From a virus: 45,233 bases of DNA. This document shows positions 25,099-32,730 of this stretch, piece after piece. Below the pieces are notes generated by a model. It saw nothing but the letters and a program-made list of their open reading frames with translations. It searched no databases and was not told the DNA's origin. Position numbers and translations under genes: made by a program. The DNA lies in the IMG/VR virus record IMGVR_UViG_3300034103_000313, positions 1-45,233 of that record; one strand, 5' to 3'. Every line of letters starts with the position of its first letter. Position 1 is the first letter of the stretch.

Positions 25099-25786
25099 CT
25101 TTATTGCTCTTCCATATGTTATCCATAGTTCGGATATCATCAATTATACTACTATCTAGGTAATTAATCAATAGAGCTTGGCGAGATTGGTCTTGTGGAT
25201 TGGGCATACTAGAGTGCAACAGTCTACAGTTGTAATAGAGAACACTACCTTTGGGTAATGTAGGTTGAACACACTTTTTCAGGAACATCGAATTGTAAAA
25301 GCCCTGATAGCACAAGTTGATATTGTGATCTTGTTTCTGACTTTCAGGAACTATACCAGTGACACCCCTGGACTTATCTAAATCAAATAATGACACAATT
25401 GCTTGCACACCTAATAGTCGTTTGTCATAGTTGTATTTCTTAAAACGATGTGGTGTGTCTACATGGGGATTGACCCAATTGCTATGTCCCTCGATGACTA
25501 CGATATCACTAGCATACCATTCTGCTAGGGGCAACTGTGGCTTAATCAATTCACTGACCATAGCTTCAATCTCTATGACTTCGGGCCAGTCCATAACCAT
25601 TTGACTCCACCAGACACTGATATCAGGTAAGTCTTTGATTTGCTCACGTTCTGCGTATTGTTTGTTAGCACTACTTGCTCGTACTGGTTGTATAGTATTG
25701 AGTTTTGCTACCACTGCATCAATTAGTTTCTCCGGGATATAACTGATAGCTACATCATATCCCTGTCCGTTTGTTAGTTCTGCCAT
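25088..25786 (-). CDS. PhyH-like 2-oxoglutarate/Fe(II) oxygenase
   Basis: A 232-residue protein with H108-x-D110 in NPHVDTPHR, His201 in LLHSSMPN and Arg212 in SRQALL. These are the iron-binding triad and the 2-oxoglutarate contact of the PhyH-type double-stranded beta-helix family. Such oxygenases are common in cyanophages; they may hydroxylate a small molecule, a sugar nucleotide or a protein. It precedes the exonuclease (11-base overlap) and follows a small gene (13-base overlap). No substrate is evident. Confidence 0.82.
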   Translation of the reverse strand: MAELTNGQGYDVAISYIPEKLIDAVVAKLNTIQPVRASSANKQYAEREQIKDLPDISVWWSQMVMDWPEVIEIEAMVSELIKPQLPLAEWYASDIVVIEGHSNWVNPHVDTPHRFKKYNYDKRLLGVQAIVSLFDLDKSRGVTGIVPESQKQDHNINLCYQGFYNSMFLKKCVQPTLPKGSVLYYNCRLLHSSMPNPQDQSRQALLINYLDSSIIDDIRTMDNIWKSNKDGK

Positions 25787-26022
25787 AATTCATACATAGT
25801 TATCAGTTTGCTAGACCATATTGTAATATCTACAGCCTTATCAGAACCCGAAAAGTCCCATCCATCTCCCCTGTTGCCAAAGTTTTTACGGCACCATTTA
25901 ATAACAGTCGCCGGATCACCGGAGCATCGAAAAATAACTTTACCCGAGTCACGGTCATTCACACATTCATACTCAACAATTTCTATATAGGGTGATAGAG
26001 TATCAAACGGTGTAATTGCCAT
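25774..26022 (-). CDS. Small protein of the tandem small-gene array
   Basis: An 82-residue protein with YIEIVEYEC and a C-terminus IWSSKLITMYELWQN, a weak form of the array's C-terminal signature. A GGAG lies eight bases before the ATG. Its 3' end overlaps the oxygenase gene. Unknown function. Confidence 0.65.
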   Translation of the reverse strand: MAITPFDTLSPYIEIVEYECVNDRDSGKVIFRCSGDPATVIKWCRKNFGNRGDGWDFSGSDKAVDITIWSSKLITMYELWQN

Positions 26023-26356
26023 CGAGTATTCTCCACATTAGTTCTTTGTTCATTACCTCAACGCAACGGTCTGCTTCTATTTCGTTTTTAAACGCTAGTC
26101 CAACAATCTCGTACATATCTCGTACATATTCAGTGTAGTTCTTCTTGTTGAACCAAATATCACTGTTCACCCACATAATATCATACTCATTGTTATTTAA
26201 TTTGATAGCAAGTCCGGCGTGGTCACTACGAACGGTTCTAAATATAATCTCAAACAAGTCTGTTTTCTTGATATGCTTAATCATCTCTGTTGTTTGTGGC
26301 CAGTCTACCATATAAGTAACACCTTGTGCATCAAATTTTTTTACTTTAAAACTCAT
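26003..26356 (-). CDS. Small protein of the tandem small-gene array
   Basis: A 117-residue protein beginning MSFKVKKFD. The start at 26356 overlaps the upstream stop as ATGA, with AGGTGG as ribosome binding site inside the upstream gene's last codons. A GLAFKNEIEAD segment echoes the array motif F-x-F-K-x-E. Unknown function. Confidence 0.65.
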   Translation of the reverse strand: MSFKVKKFDAQGVTYMVDWPQTTEMIKHIKKTDLFEIIFRTVRSDHAGLAIKLNNNEYDIMWVNSDIWFNKKNYTEYVRDMYEIVGLAFKNEIEADRCVEVMNKELMWRILDGNYTV

Positions 26357-26625
26357 GACCACCTCAACATAAACCATTCAGCATCTTGTGCTTTTTCAAA
26401 CATCCACACACGACCTCTTGCTTTATAATGGCCCTTTACATTTTCTTTGCACCATTCTTTAATCTCATGTGCAAATGATGCAGTCATGTTTGACCATGGC
26501 TCAGATATAGCTACTTTGACCCATCCTACTTCTTTAAGAAGATCGCATATTAGTTCCCAGTCAAATTCTTCTGCCATTTCGTTGCTCAACTTTTCTGCTA
26601 GTTCTTGTTCTAAATCTTTAATCAT
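26353..26625 (-). CDS. Small protein with F-x-x-x-x-D-A-x-W-F-x-L-R-W terminus
   Basis: A 90-residue protein. The helical first half is acidic and the C-terminus WMFEKAQDAEWFMLRWS is a good example of the array signature. Its last codons provide the ribosome binding site of the next gene. The start overlaps the upstream gene by four bases. Confidence 0.7.
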   Translation of the reverse strand: MIKDLEQELAEKLSNEMAEEFDWELICDLLKEVGWVKVAISEPWSNMTASFAHEIKEWCKENVKGHYKARGRVWMFEKAQDAEWFMLRWS

Positions 26626-26828
26626 GCTATTACCTCTGAAAACATCAATCCAAATAGTGTTGCATATCTATCATCTTCAAATGTCAGAGTCCATTCGGGA
26701 CCGTTTCTCTTTGCTATCCAGCCTCGGCCACCTCTACTATTATGTAGCCAATGCATTCTAGGGCCTACATTCTTTGCAATCCAAACTTCGTGCTCGTTGG
26801 TAAAGTCACGAATCGGAATAGTTATCAT
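26622..26828 (-). CDS. Small protein of the tandem small-gene array
   Basis: A 68-residue protein, W- and R-rich (GPRMHWLHNSRGGRGWIAKRNG), then TLTFEDDRYATLFGLMF, a diverged array terminus. Overlaps the upstream gene by 23 bases. Unknown function. Confidence 0.65.
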   Translation of the reverse strand: MITIPIRDFTNEHEVWIAKNVGPRMHWLHNSRGGRGWIAKRNGPEWTLTFEDDRYATLFGLMFSEVIA

Positions 26829-27027
26829 ATACTAACAAATCAAATGCGGTTGCATACTGTATTTCTGGTTCCATGTGAAAGCCTGTGCCCCAAACTATCC
26901 AAACTTTACGCTTATAAATTTTAATTCCCCATGCTCGTTGTCCAGTTACGGTCTTAACAGGCAACCATGCGAACACTTCACGCCATGGATAGCAGTCTGC
27001 ACCGTCGTGTATTATAGAATAATTCAT
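26806..27027 (-). CDS. Small protein of the tandem small-gene array
   Basis: A 73-residue protein (MNYSIIHDG). The start is the ATG at 27027, at the edge of a 22-base palindrome; an upstream TTG is less likely. Contains many Trp and Tyr residues (AWGIKIYKRKVWIVWG). It ends IQYATAFDLLVYD, only faintly like its neighbours. Unknown function. Confidence 0.55.
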   Translation of the reverse strand: MNYSIIHDGADCYPWREVFAWLPVKTVTGQRAWGIKIYKRKVWIVWGTGFHMEPEIQYATAFDLLVYDNYSDS

Positions 27028-27047
27028 AAACAAAGTACTTTGTTTAT
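27026..27047. repeat. 22-base perfect palindrome at a start/stop junction
   Basis: ATAAACAAAGT followed directly by its reverse complement ACTTTGTTTAT. It spans the TAA of the 27044-27259 gene and reaches the ATG of the 26806-27027 gene. As DNA it is a possible operator; as RNA it would be a 9-bp hairpin with a GUAC loop beside the start codon. Confidence 0.75.
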
Positions 27048-27259
27048 TGGTATAGTAGACTGAACCATGTTGCTAATTCTTCCTTGTAAAATGTAAATTG
27101 TGTTTGCTTTGGGATTTCACCTATCATGTCATCCCACTTACTTTGATAAAATGCAAAATCAAAGTCTACCCCCTGTACATATCCCTTGGCTTTCAATTTA
27201 TATACCAAGTCTAGGGCATCAATTGCATTCTTATTGGTTATAGTTACTATGGTTGCCAT
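27044..27259 (-). CDS. Small protein of the tandem small-gene array
   Basis: A 71-residue protein, MATIVTITNKNAIDALDLVYKL, ending TQFTFYKEELATWFSLLYQ, which matches the array terminus. ATG 27259 has a weak ribosome binding site (GATGAAAA). Unknown function. Confidence 0.65.
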   Translation of the reverse strand: MATIVTITNKNAIDALDLVYKLKAKGYVQGVDFDFAFYQSKWDDMIGEIPKQTQFTFYKEELATWFSLLYQ

Positions 27260-27279
27260 TTTATTTTCATCGATTTAAA

Positions 27280-27534
27280 TTAGAATCTCAACTTAAACCA
27301 TAAACAATCTTTTTCGTATCTGAATTTTACACTAATAGTCAATACTTGTCTAGTCCAACGGCAATGTCGTTCTGGGTTATCTATATTTTTGTATAGCCAA
27401 AGTACTATTTCTTTGTGTAGTTTGTCTAGCTCATTTTGATTTTGGGTAACTACATCATGCGTGTACCAGTAAGGATGGTCATCGTCCCAGCCTCTGGTCC
27501 AATCATAATGTTCTGGGTAATACTTTATTGCCAT
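27280..27534 (-). CDS. Small protein of the tandem small-gene array
   Basis: An 84-residue protein, MAIKYYPEHYDWTRGWDDD, ending VKFRYEKDCLWFKLRF, a clear array terminus. The ATG at 27534 is preferred to an upstream TTG; it overlaps the upstream gene by 10 bases. Unknown function. Confidence 0.65.
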   Translation of the reverse strand: MAIKYYPEHYDWTRGWDDDHPYWYTHDVVTQNQNELDKLHKEIVLWLYKNIDNPERHCRWTRQVLTISVKFRYEKDCLWFKLRF

Positions 27535-27737
27535 TTCAATGAAAACCAAAAAGCATCTTTTTCACTTTTAAAATGCCAGCGATAGCTTTTAGAACTTATG
27601 TCGCTTGCCCAAAAACAAGTCCATGTGCCAGTCTTGCGTCCTATAGCAAAATATCGTTCGCCTATATTATCCTTGCACCATTTCTCAGCTTCGTATCCAA
27701 GCTTTTTAGTAATTACAATATATGGTAAATCCTTCAT
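27525..27737 (-). CDS. Small protein with F-K-S-E-K-D-A-x-W-F-S-L-K-W terminus
   Basis: A 70-residue protein, MKDLPYIVITKKLGYEAEKWCKD, ending RWHFKSEKDAFWFSLKWQ, one of the best examples of the array signature. The ATG at 27737 overlaps the upstream stop as ATGA and uses AGGTGG as ribosome binding site, the same junction as at 26356. Confidence 0.7.
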   Translation of the reverse strand: MKDLPYIVITKKLGYEAEKWCKDNIGERYFAIGRKTGTWTCFWASDISSKSYRWHFKSEKDAFWFSLKWQ

Positions 27738-28162
27738 GACCACCTTAGTAAGAAATACATAAAGTCTTTTTCATTCTTGAAGGCAAAGTAAATGTAATCA
27801 CTTCCACCTATATCGTTGAACTCAACGAGTCCGCTTGCGTTTTCTATAACTCTATGAATGTCTCTGCGATAGTTCCATCTGATTTTTTCTTCACACCAAA
27901 ATGTCATTTCATCATATCCAAAAATAGATCCGCACGGACCCTCGTCACAAATAAGTTTAAATGCGTAGTGATTGTAATCTTTTATAACATGTACATAAGG
28001 ATAGCCTTTGTAGAAATCATGCACATAGTTTGCATACATGTACACATCTTCATCACGATTGTGCTTGTAATGGTACCATGAGTGATAACCACTTTTAGCA
28101 AGTTTCTTCTCGGATCGACCTTTACGAATCCAAGCTTTAATTCTATGTATTATCCGCAACAT
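27734..28162 (-). CDS. Larger member of the small-gene array
   Basis: A 142-residue protein. A basic N-terminus (MLRIIHRIKAWIRKGRSEKK) is followed by an aromatic region (SWYHYKHN, FYKGYPYVHVI) and the array terminus YFAFKNEKDFMYFLLRWS. It overlaps the 28150 gene by 13 bases. The G-Y-P-Y-V segment is also seen in other phage hypothetical proteins. Function unknown. Confidence 0.65.
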   Translation of the reverse strand: MLRIIHRIKAWIRKGRSEKKLAKSGYHSWYHYKHNRDEDVYMYANYVHDFYKGYPYVHVIKDYNHYAFKLICDEGPCGSIFGYDEMTFWCEEKIRWNYRRDIHRVIENASGLVEFNDIGGSDYIYFAFKNEKDFMYFLLRWS

Positions 28163-28413
28163 AATTCAAACACCATTGCATCTTTTTCATCACGGAACCA
28201 GAATTCCATGTTATTATTTGTAAGTCTACAGGTATACATGTCACCTGGCAATCCAAACATTTCGATTGCAGTGGCACAATGCTCGTTCCAGTTATTCAGA
28301 ACTTTTCTAGATGTTGACGGCTCAAGTGTTATTTCAAAGGGAATACGAACCACGAAATCGTGGTCAATATCAATACCCCCCAGCAGTGAGGATTTCTTTA
28401 ACTGTTCTGACAT
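28150..28413 (-). CDS. First member of the small-gene array
   Basis: An 87-residue protein ending NNMEFWFRDEKDAMVFELCCG, the array signature with Cys-Cys replacing Arg-Trp. From ATG 28413 it overlaps the upstream zinc-finger gene by 44 bases, long for this genome, so a later non-ATG start is possible. Unknown function. Confidence 0.6.
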   Translation of the reverse strand: MSEQLKKSSLLGGIDIDHDFVVRIPFEITLEPSTSRKVLNNWNEHCATAIEMFGLPGDMYTCRLTNNNMEFWFRDEKDAMVFELCCG

Positions 28414-29089
28414 TCTCTGGTTCTCGGTGAAACTTTAGTGCCCACTTTTCTGGATCTATGTAGTCGATAATCATTTTAACTTGCGTGGGGTCAAGTTGAT
28501 CCATAAATTCAATGCCACTCTTAGAGTGAAACAATATCCATGGGCTAATCTTACCAGTAGTTACTGCATAACAGATTTTGTTTCTGTTTCCGTATCTTAA
28601 ATAGTCTTTGCTTTGTATTGTTTCTACTAATGCTAATTCAATCGTAGTTTCGACACTTCGATGAATTGCATCTAATGGATCTTCAATCCTAAGATATTCT
28701 ATAAGATACTTATTGTAGTGTGAATCGTTTGTCCAAGTATCAAGTTTGATTTGATGATTGACTAACCAATCAGTAAACCTACTTACATTCAATGCATTGA
28801 TTGCTACACAGTGAGCACCAAACTTAACAAAGGCAGTGTAGTATGCACTCTTTATGAATTCTTCGTAGGTCTTTTGCTTCTTACTAGCACTGTTCTTTTT
28901 ATAGAATTGCAGCCAAGCTTGAAAGCCTAGCCTATTGCCTGATCGATCTTTTTCTAGCCATCGGTGTTTGTATTCACAAATATGCTTGAGTACAGTAGAT
29001 TCTCGTAGGAAGCTACGATTGCAAAACTCACAGCTATATTTTGTCTTAGAGGTTTCCTCTATCTCTTTCGTACTGTTCAATATCTTCAT
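28370..29089 (-). CDS. Conserved phage protein with C2H2 zinc-finger motif
   Basis: A 239-residue protein. Residues about 19-43 read C-E-F-C, a hydrophobic stretch and H-x-x-x-x-x-H, a C2H2-type zinc finger, unusual in phages. The rest is helical with segments I recognise from conserved cyanophage proteins (FVKFGAHCVAINALNV, LRYGNRNKICYAVTTGKISPW). The zinc finger suggests nucleic acid binding and the neighbours are replication genes, but its role is not known. The start overlaps the upstream gene by 44 bases. Confidence 0.7.
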   Translation of the reverse strand: MKILNSTKEIEETSKTKYSCEFCNRSFLRESTVLKHICEYKHRWLEKDRSGNRLGFQAWLQFYKKNSASKKQKTYEEFIKSAYYTAFVKFGAHCVAINALNVSRFTDWLVNHQIKLDTWTNDSHYNKYLIEYLRIEDPLDAIHRSVETTIELALVETIQSKDYLRYGNRNKICYAVTTGKISPWILFHSKSGIEFMDQLDPTQVKMIIDYIDPEKWALKFHREPENVRTVKEILTAGGY

Positions 29090-29642
29090 CTGTGACTAGT
29101 TGATTTAAGACTTCAAGATCCGAAGTCTTCATGTTGGGATAAACTTGTCCTAGATACAGTTTTCTTTTCTGTTCTGTGACATACGCTTTAGATACTTCGT
29201 TAATGCTTTCGGCATCAGCTTTGGGATAAATCTTTGTGTAATACTCTTTGATTTCTTTCAGAGTTGCAGCCTCTTTGTACTTGATGACCTTTTCTCTGAT
29301 ATGAGGTATCCATTGATGAAATTGTTTACCTACACCTGCGCTTGCACTGCATAACATCATCCATTGAAGCTTAGGATGCTTTTGTACGAACTCACTGAAC
29401 AAATGCTTGTTTGCATATTCGTTCACACTCATAACATAATATCTAGTTAGTCCTTCACTTCCTTTTATTGCACTCATCCAATGAGTCAGCATAAAGGGGA
29501 CAATTTTCTTTTTCTGCTCGGCTGTAAGTCTGTCGTAGAATCCATAGTCTTTGGTATCTAATGCGTTTAGTACCGCAAACAAATCCACATCTACATTTTC
29601 AAACTTTTCATCTTTTGCAAGTTGAGGTTTTTTAGTTGCCAT
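29046..29642 (-). CDS. Conserved T4-like protein, possibly clamp-loader subunit gp62-like
   Basis: A 198-residue helical protein. The middle, PFMLTHWMSAIKG...YYVMSVNEYAN...HPKLQWMMLCSASAGVGKQFHQWIP, and the later LKEIKEYYTKIYP can be lined up by pattern with T4 gp62, the small clamp-loader subunit. The resemblance is weak and the neighbouring gp44 and gp45 are not in this window, so I keep the gene symbol empty. Similar proteins are conserved in T4-like cyanophages beside the same zinc-finger gene. TAATG junction with the 29642-30142 gene. Confidence 0.55.
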   Translation of the reverse strand: MATKKPQLAKDEKFENVDVDLFAVLNALDTKDYGFYDRLTAEQKKKIVPFMLTHWMSAIKGSEGLTRYYVMSVNEYANKHLFSEFVQKHPKLQWMMLCSASAGVGKQFHQWIPHIREKVIKYKEAATLKEIKEYYTKIYPKADAESINEVSKAYVTEQKRKLYLGQVYPNMKTSDLEVLNQLVTDEDIEQYERDRGNL

Positions 29643-30142
29643 TAGAACGCCTGTGAGTAATCTACAATTTCGCAGTTTCTACTAACTTCTTTAACAAAGT
29701 AAACACATCTTGGTTTAGGACCGTCATCAATCGGTACACATAGAAACTGACCATTCTTTAATCGAGGAGCATACCAAGTTACATCATGATATATATCTAC
29801 AATCTCAATTGGAAGAAACGATGGACTAAAACTAGTTAATGGATTAAATTCAAATGCGCTGAAGCCTCGATCATTGATACTAGTGAGTGGTAGTATTTCT
29901 AAATCACCGTGTTCTTTTTCACCAATCAATATCTGCCAATCAACTGGCATCTTGATCGTAGTGTCACCCACTTTAAGTACTAGGGCCGGCGCACTGAACG
30001 ATTCTAAAAAGATCAATGGTATATAATGATAATCTACATTGCTTGGGTTTGAGTTGTCTAAGATAGCAAACCTAAGATCATCAATCTCATCCGGTAATGT
30101 TTCTAAGTTGTAGTAGGAATTTTCTAAAGTTAATATACGCAT
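29642..30142 (-). CDS. Conserved T4-like phage protein, unknown function
   Basis: A 166-residue protein. Segments such as MPVDWQILIGEKEHGDLEILPLTSINDRGF and FEFNPLTSF match conserved proteins next to uvsW in cyanophages. No domain can be named. A strong sigma70 promoter lies inside the end of uvsW and its -10 ends five bases before the ATG, which again predicts a leaderless transcript. It shares its transcript with the two genes that follow. Confidence 0.7.
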   Translation of the reverse strand: MRILTLENSYYNLETLPDEIDDLRFAILDNSNPSNVDYHYIPLIFLESFSAPALVLKVGDTTIKMPVDWQILIGEKEHGDLEILPLTSINDRGFSAFEFNPLTSFSPSFLPIEIVDIYHDVTWYAPRLKNGQFLCVPIDDGPKPRCVYFVKEVSRNCEIVDYSQAF

Positions 30143-30147
30143 AATGT

Positions 30148-30176
30148 ATTATATCACTTATATTTGAGTTTTTCAA
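30148..30176 (-). promoter_or_regulatory. Sigma70 promoter inside uvsW 3' end (leaderless geometry)
   Basis: On the minus strand TTGAAA and TATAAT with a 17-base spacer. The -10 ends five bases before the ATG at 30142. The promoter lies within the last codons of uvsW and its stop. Confidence 0.7.
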
Positions 30177-31632
30177 TCGAGAACGGGTAGTTAGCATCTT
30201 TGTAAAATGATTTGCGCTGTGTCAAATGTCGTTTGGCAAACTTACATGAACTTGTCAAGTCCCAAATCTGAACAAAGTCTTTGTCTTCCGCCTTACGAAT
30301 GCCACGACCAATACTTTGAATCACACGAACAAAGCTCTTACCCGGTTCAAGTAACATTACATTAAAGATACGAGGGATGTTAATACCAACTGCGGCTACA
30401 CCATAAGTAGCAATGATGATTTTGTTAGTAGCAGTGGCAATGTCATCATAGTGTTCTGTGCGAGTTGTACCCTTAGTACCACCTGATACGAATACCACAT
30501 TCTCTTCGGCTACACCCAGTTCTTCTAGCTTCAAGTGCAGTAGTTGGCCTGCTTCAATTCTGTCAACAAGTATCAATGTATTGCCTGTATCTTTTACTGT
30601 ACTTGCTAACTCAGCAATCTTACTCATTCGCTTGTCGTCACTGGTTAAGAATTTAAGTTCACTTTGATAATTAGTAAACTCTACACTGTCTTGAAGTTGT
30701 ACAATGTTGACATGGCAGTTACTTAACACACCCATCTCTTGTAGTGTACTTGCTGATAGGCTACCAATGACAGGACCTAAGCTAACAGTCAATGACATTG
30801 CTTCAGCCTTAGCCTTAGGAATAGTTCCTGTTAGTCCCCATCTAATTGGTATCTGACTCATAACACCAGTAAGCAATGACTTCAACACATCAGCTTTAGC
30901 TTGGTGAACTTCGTCAACGATAACACAAACCACGCCTTCGATAAAATCTTCAAAAGGTACTTCCGCTTCATCAGCTTTCGTTTTCTTTAGCATGTTGCCA
31001 AGACTTTGCCATGTACAGATAGTATGTGTCTTGTCGTATTCTTTTCTGCCACCATAGTACACACCCACATCAAGACCTAAGTTGATATAATCAGCTTCTG
31101 TTTGAGTAACAAGACTAGTGTTAGGCACAATGACGATTGAACGACCATATGGTTCGATACTTGAACTTAGTGCCGCAGTGATTAATGTCTTGCCTGCACC
31201 TGTAGCAATCTCTTGTAAACTCTGTAGGCTTGTTAGATAATTGTTAATGATTTCGATTTGATAGTCACGCAGTACAATAGGCTGTCCTGCCATTGGATGC
31301 TTTGCAGGCCACACTTTGTGTTTGAAGGTGTCTTCTGTGACTTTTGTAAATTCAAAAGTAGTCTTGTAATCTCTAGTGTCAGTTAACTCAATGTCATACC
31401 CAGCTTGATCTAACAAAGGTAGTATCTCTGGTAACAGATTAATGTATGTACTGCCACCTAAACTAAAATAGCTAGTCTTACCGTTCCATCTACCTAATCG
31501 GACACTTGGCAAATACCTTGCACCTGGTACTTCAAATTCAAACATCTTCATTAGTGTCTTGCGATCACCTAATTCTAATCCTTCAATCTTAGCGTTTACT
31601 TCATCTTTAATTATTAATTTACATTGTTTCAT
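30154..31632 (-). CDS. uvsW: UvsW-like recombination/repair helicase
   Basis: A 492-residue superfamily 2 helicase. Residues 143-149 ATGAGKT are Walker A, 240-243 DEVH is motif II, LTGT (267-270) is motif III and QSIGRGIRK near 450 is motif VI. The N-terminal 110 residues form a UvsW-type substrate domain (VPGARYLPSVRLGRWNGK). UvsW unwinds R-loops and D-loops and helps change from origin- to recombination-dependent replication in T4. The start overlaps the 31629 gene by four bases. Confidence 0.93.
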   Translation of the reverse strand: MKQCKLIIKDEVNAKIEGLELGDRKTLMKMFEFEVPGARYLPSVRLGRWNGKTSYFSLGGSTYINLLPEILPLLDQAGYDIELTDTRDYKTTFEFTKVTEDTFKHKVWPAKHPMAGQPIVLRDYQIEIINNYLTSLQSLQEIATGAGKTLITAALSSSIEPYGRSIVIVPNTSLVTQTEADYINLGLDVGVYYGGRKEYDKTHTICTWQSLGNMLKKTKADEAEVPFEDFIEGVVCVIVDEVHQAKADVLKSLLTGVMSQIPIRWGLTGTIPKAKAEAMSLTVSLGPVIGSLSASTLQEMGVLSNCHVNIVQLQDSVEFTNYQSELKFLTSDDKRMSKIAELASTVKDTGNTLILVDRIEAGQLLHLKLEELGVAEENVVFVSGGTKGTTRTEHYDDIATATNKIIIATYGVAAVGINIPRIFNVMLLEPGKSFVRVIQSIGRGIRKAEDKDFVQIWDLTSSCKFAKRHLTQRKSFYKDANYPFSIEKLKYK

Positions 31633-32645
31633 TTGATTACCACTGGTAAAGAATTTCTCATCCTTACGATTTTCTTAAAATTAGGGGCTGGCCAGTTTAG
31701 ATTTGATGACAGTGAAATCACAACAGGAACCTTTCTACCTTCTAAACGGGCTTCTAATACCATACCGTTTTTGTCATCATCCAGATGTATGCCCGAGTTT
31801 TTTATTTTCTCAGCCAATATTTTTCTATAGTGTAATGTCATACCCGCTTGACCTACAATGGTCACTGAATCGCATTTGATTGCTAACAAGTATTGTACTA
31901 TATTGTCAACATCTTTGTAATCCACTTCGGATATGAATGATGATGCAAACTCTAGCAACGGGTCATCATGTGTAATGCCCTCGTCAATAGCTACACCATA
32001 TGATGCTAGTATAGACAAAGAACATGGATCGTTTGATAACGGTATGTCTTTAATTGCGTCATCTAATCTTTCATTTATCCCTGTGATCAAGTAAATGTCA
32101 TTGCATTTTACTAATGTAGGGTTCCAATATTTTGCACTGTACTTATCTACACTATTTAACAAATTAGAAACCACCGGGCAATAATTGACAACAGGGTAGT
32201 GTGCATTTGCTACTGTTAGTAATGTCTTTAATGCCTCAGTACTATACGGTGACTTATATATTTTATTATCCTTTATCCAAGCAAATGTATTGTGCTCTAC
32301 TTTTCTAAAGTTGTCTATGAATTTCTTATTGAATGGGCTTTTGAATGTGATGGTATCGTTAATGATAGTCACATACGCCTCAGTGAATTGCGGGTCGCTG
32401 TTTACGATTGTAGATTCCCATTTAAGACTTGCTAATTGGTCACTTGTTATACCTTGCTTATGCAACTGTCTTTTATATTTGTCTACTAGCTTATCTACCA
32501 AAGCAACTTGATTGGTAGTAATAGTTTTATTTTGTACGGTTAATAGTTGAAGGTTTTGTACAAACCTGAGGTCGTACTTACCTAACCTCATTACTCCGCA
32601 CTGCATAAAATATATTAAATGTTCTTTTGTTGTTACAGGTATCAT
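31629..32645 (-). CDS. uvsW-linked protein, unknown function
   Basis: A 338-residue protein translated just ahead of uvsW with an ATGA overlap. The middle has PFNKKFIDNFRKVEHNTFAWIKDNKIYKSPYS, whose arrangement recalls the HARP-type annealing domain found in some helicases; this is a weak pattern and not proof. The C-terminal part (about 225-300) has strands and a Q-A-G-M-T-L-H segment. I place the start at ATG 32645 because the -10 box upstream predicts a transcript beginning there; an ATG at 32648 and a GTG at 32669 are alternatives. It may assist UvsW. Confidence 0.65.
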   Translation of the reverse strand: MIPVTTKEHLIYFMQCGVMRLGKYDLRFVQNLQLLTVQNKTITTNQVALVDKLVDKYKRQLHKQGITSDQLASLKWESTIVNSDPQFTEAYVTIINDTITFKSPFNKKFIDNFRKVEHNTFAWIKDNKIYKSPYSTEALKTLLTVANAHYPVVNYCPVVSNLLNSVDKYSAKYWNPTLVKCNDIYLITGINERLDDAIKDIPLSNDPCSLSILASYGVAIDEGITHDDPLLEFASSFISEVDYKDVDNIVQYLLAIKCDSVTIVGQAGMTLHYRKILAEKIKNSGIHLDDDKNGMVLEARLEGRKVPVVISLSSNLNWPAPNFKKIVRMRNSLPVVIK

Positions 32646-32651
32646 CATATC

Positions 32652-32680
32652 ATTATAATTAATCTGCACAACTTATTCAA
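32652..32680 (-). promoter_or_regulatory. Sigma70 promoter for the uvsW operon
   Basis: On the minus strand TTGAAT and a perfect TATAAT with a 17-base spacer. The -10 ends six bases before ATG 32645, so the transcript would have no leader. It lies just after the terminator at 32691-32714. Confidence 0.6.
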
Positions 32681-32690
32681 ACATAAAGGC

Positions 32691-32714
32691 AAAAAAAGGG
32701 GACCGAAGTCCCCT
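32691..32714 (-). terminator. Rho-independent terminator with UUCG loop
   Basis: Minus strand: AGGGGAC, loop TTCG, GTCCCCT, then a run of T. A 7-bp GC-rich stem closed by the very stable UUCG tetraloop. It ends the 32.7-36 kb early operon. Confidence 0.93.
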
Positions 32715-32730
32715 AAAATGCTACCATTGC

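Noticed and set aside
29046-29642. Firm gp62 name
   Set aside because: The similarity is by pattern only and the partner genes gp44 and gp45 are not seen in the window.
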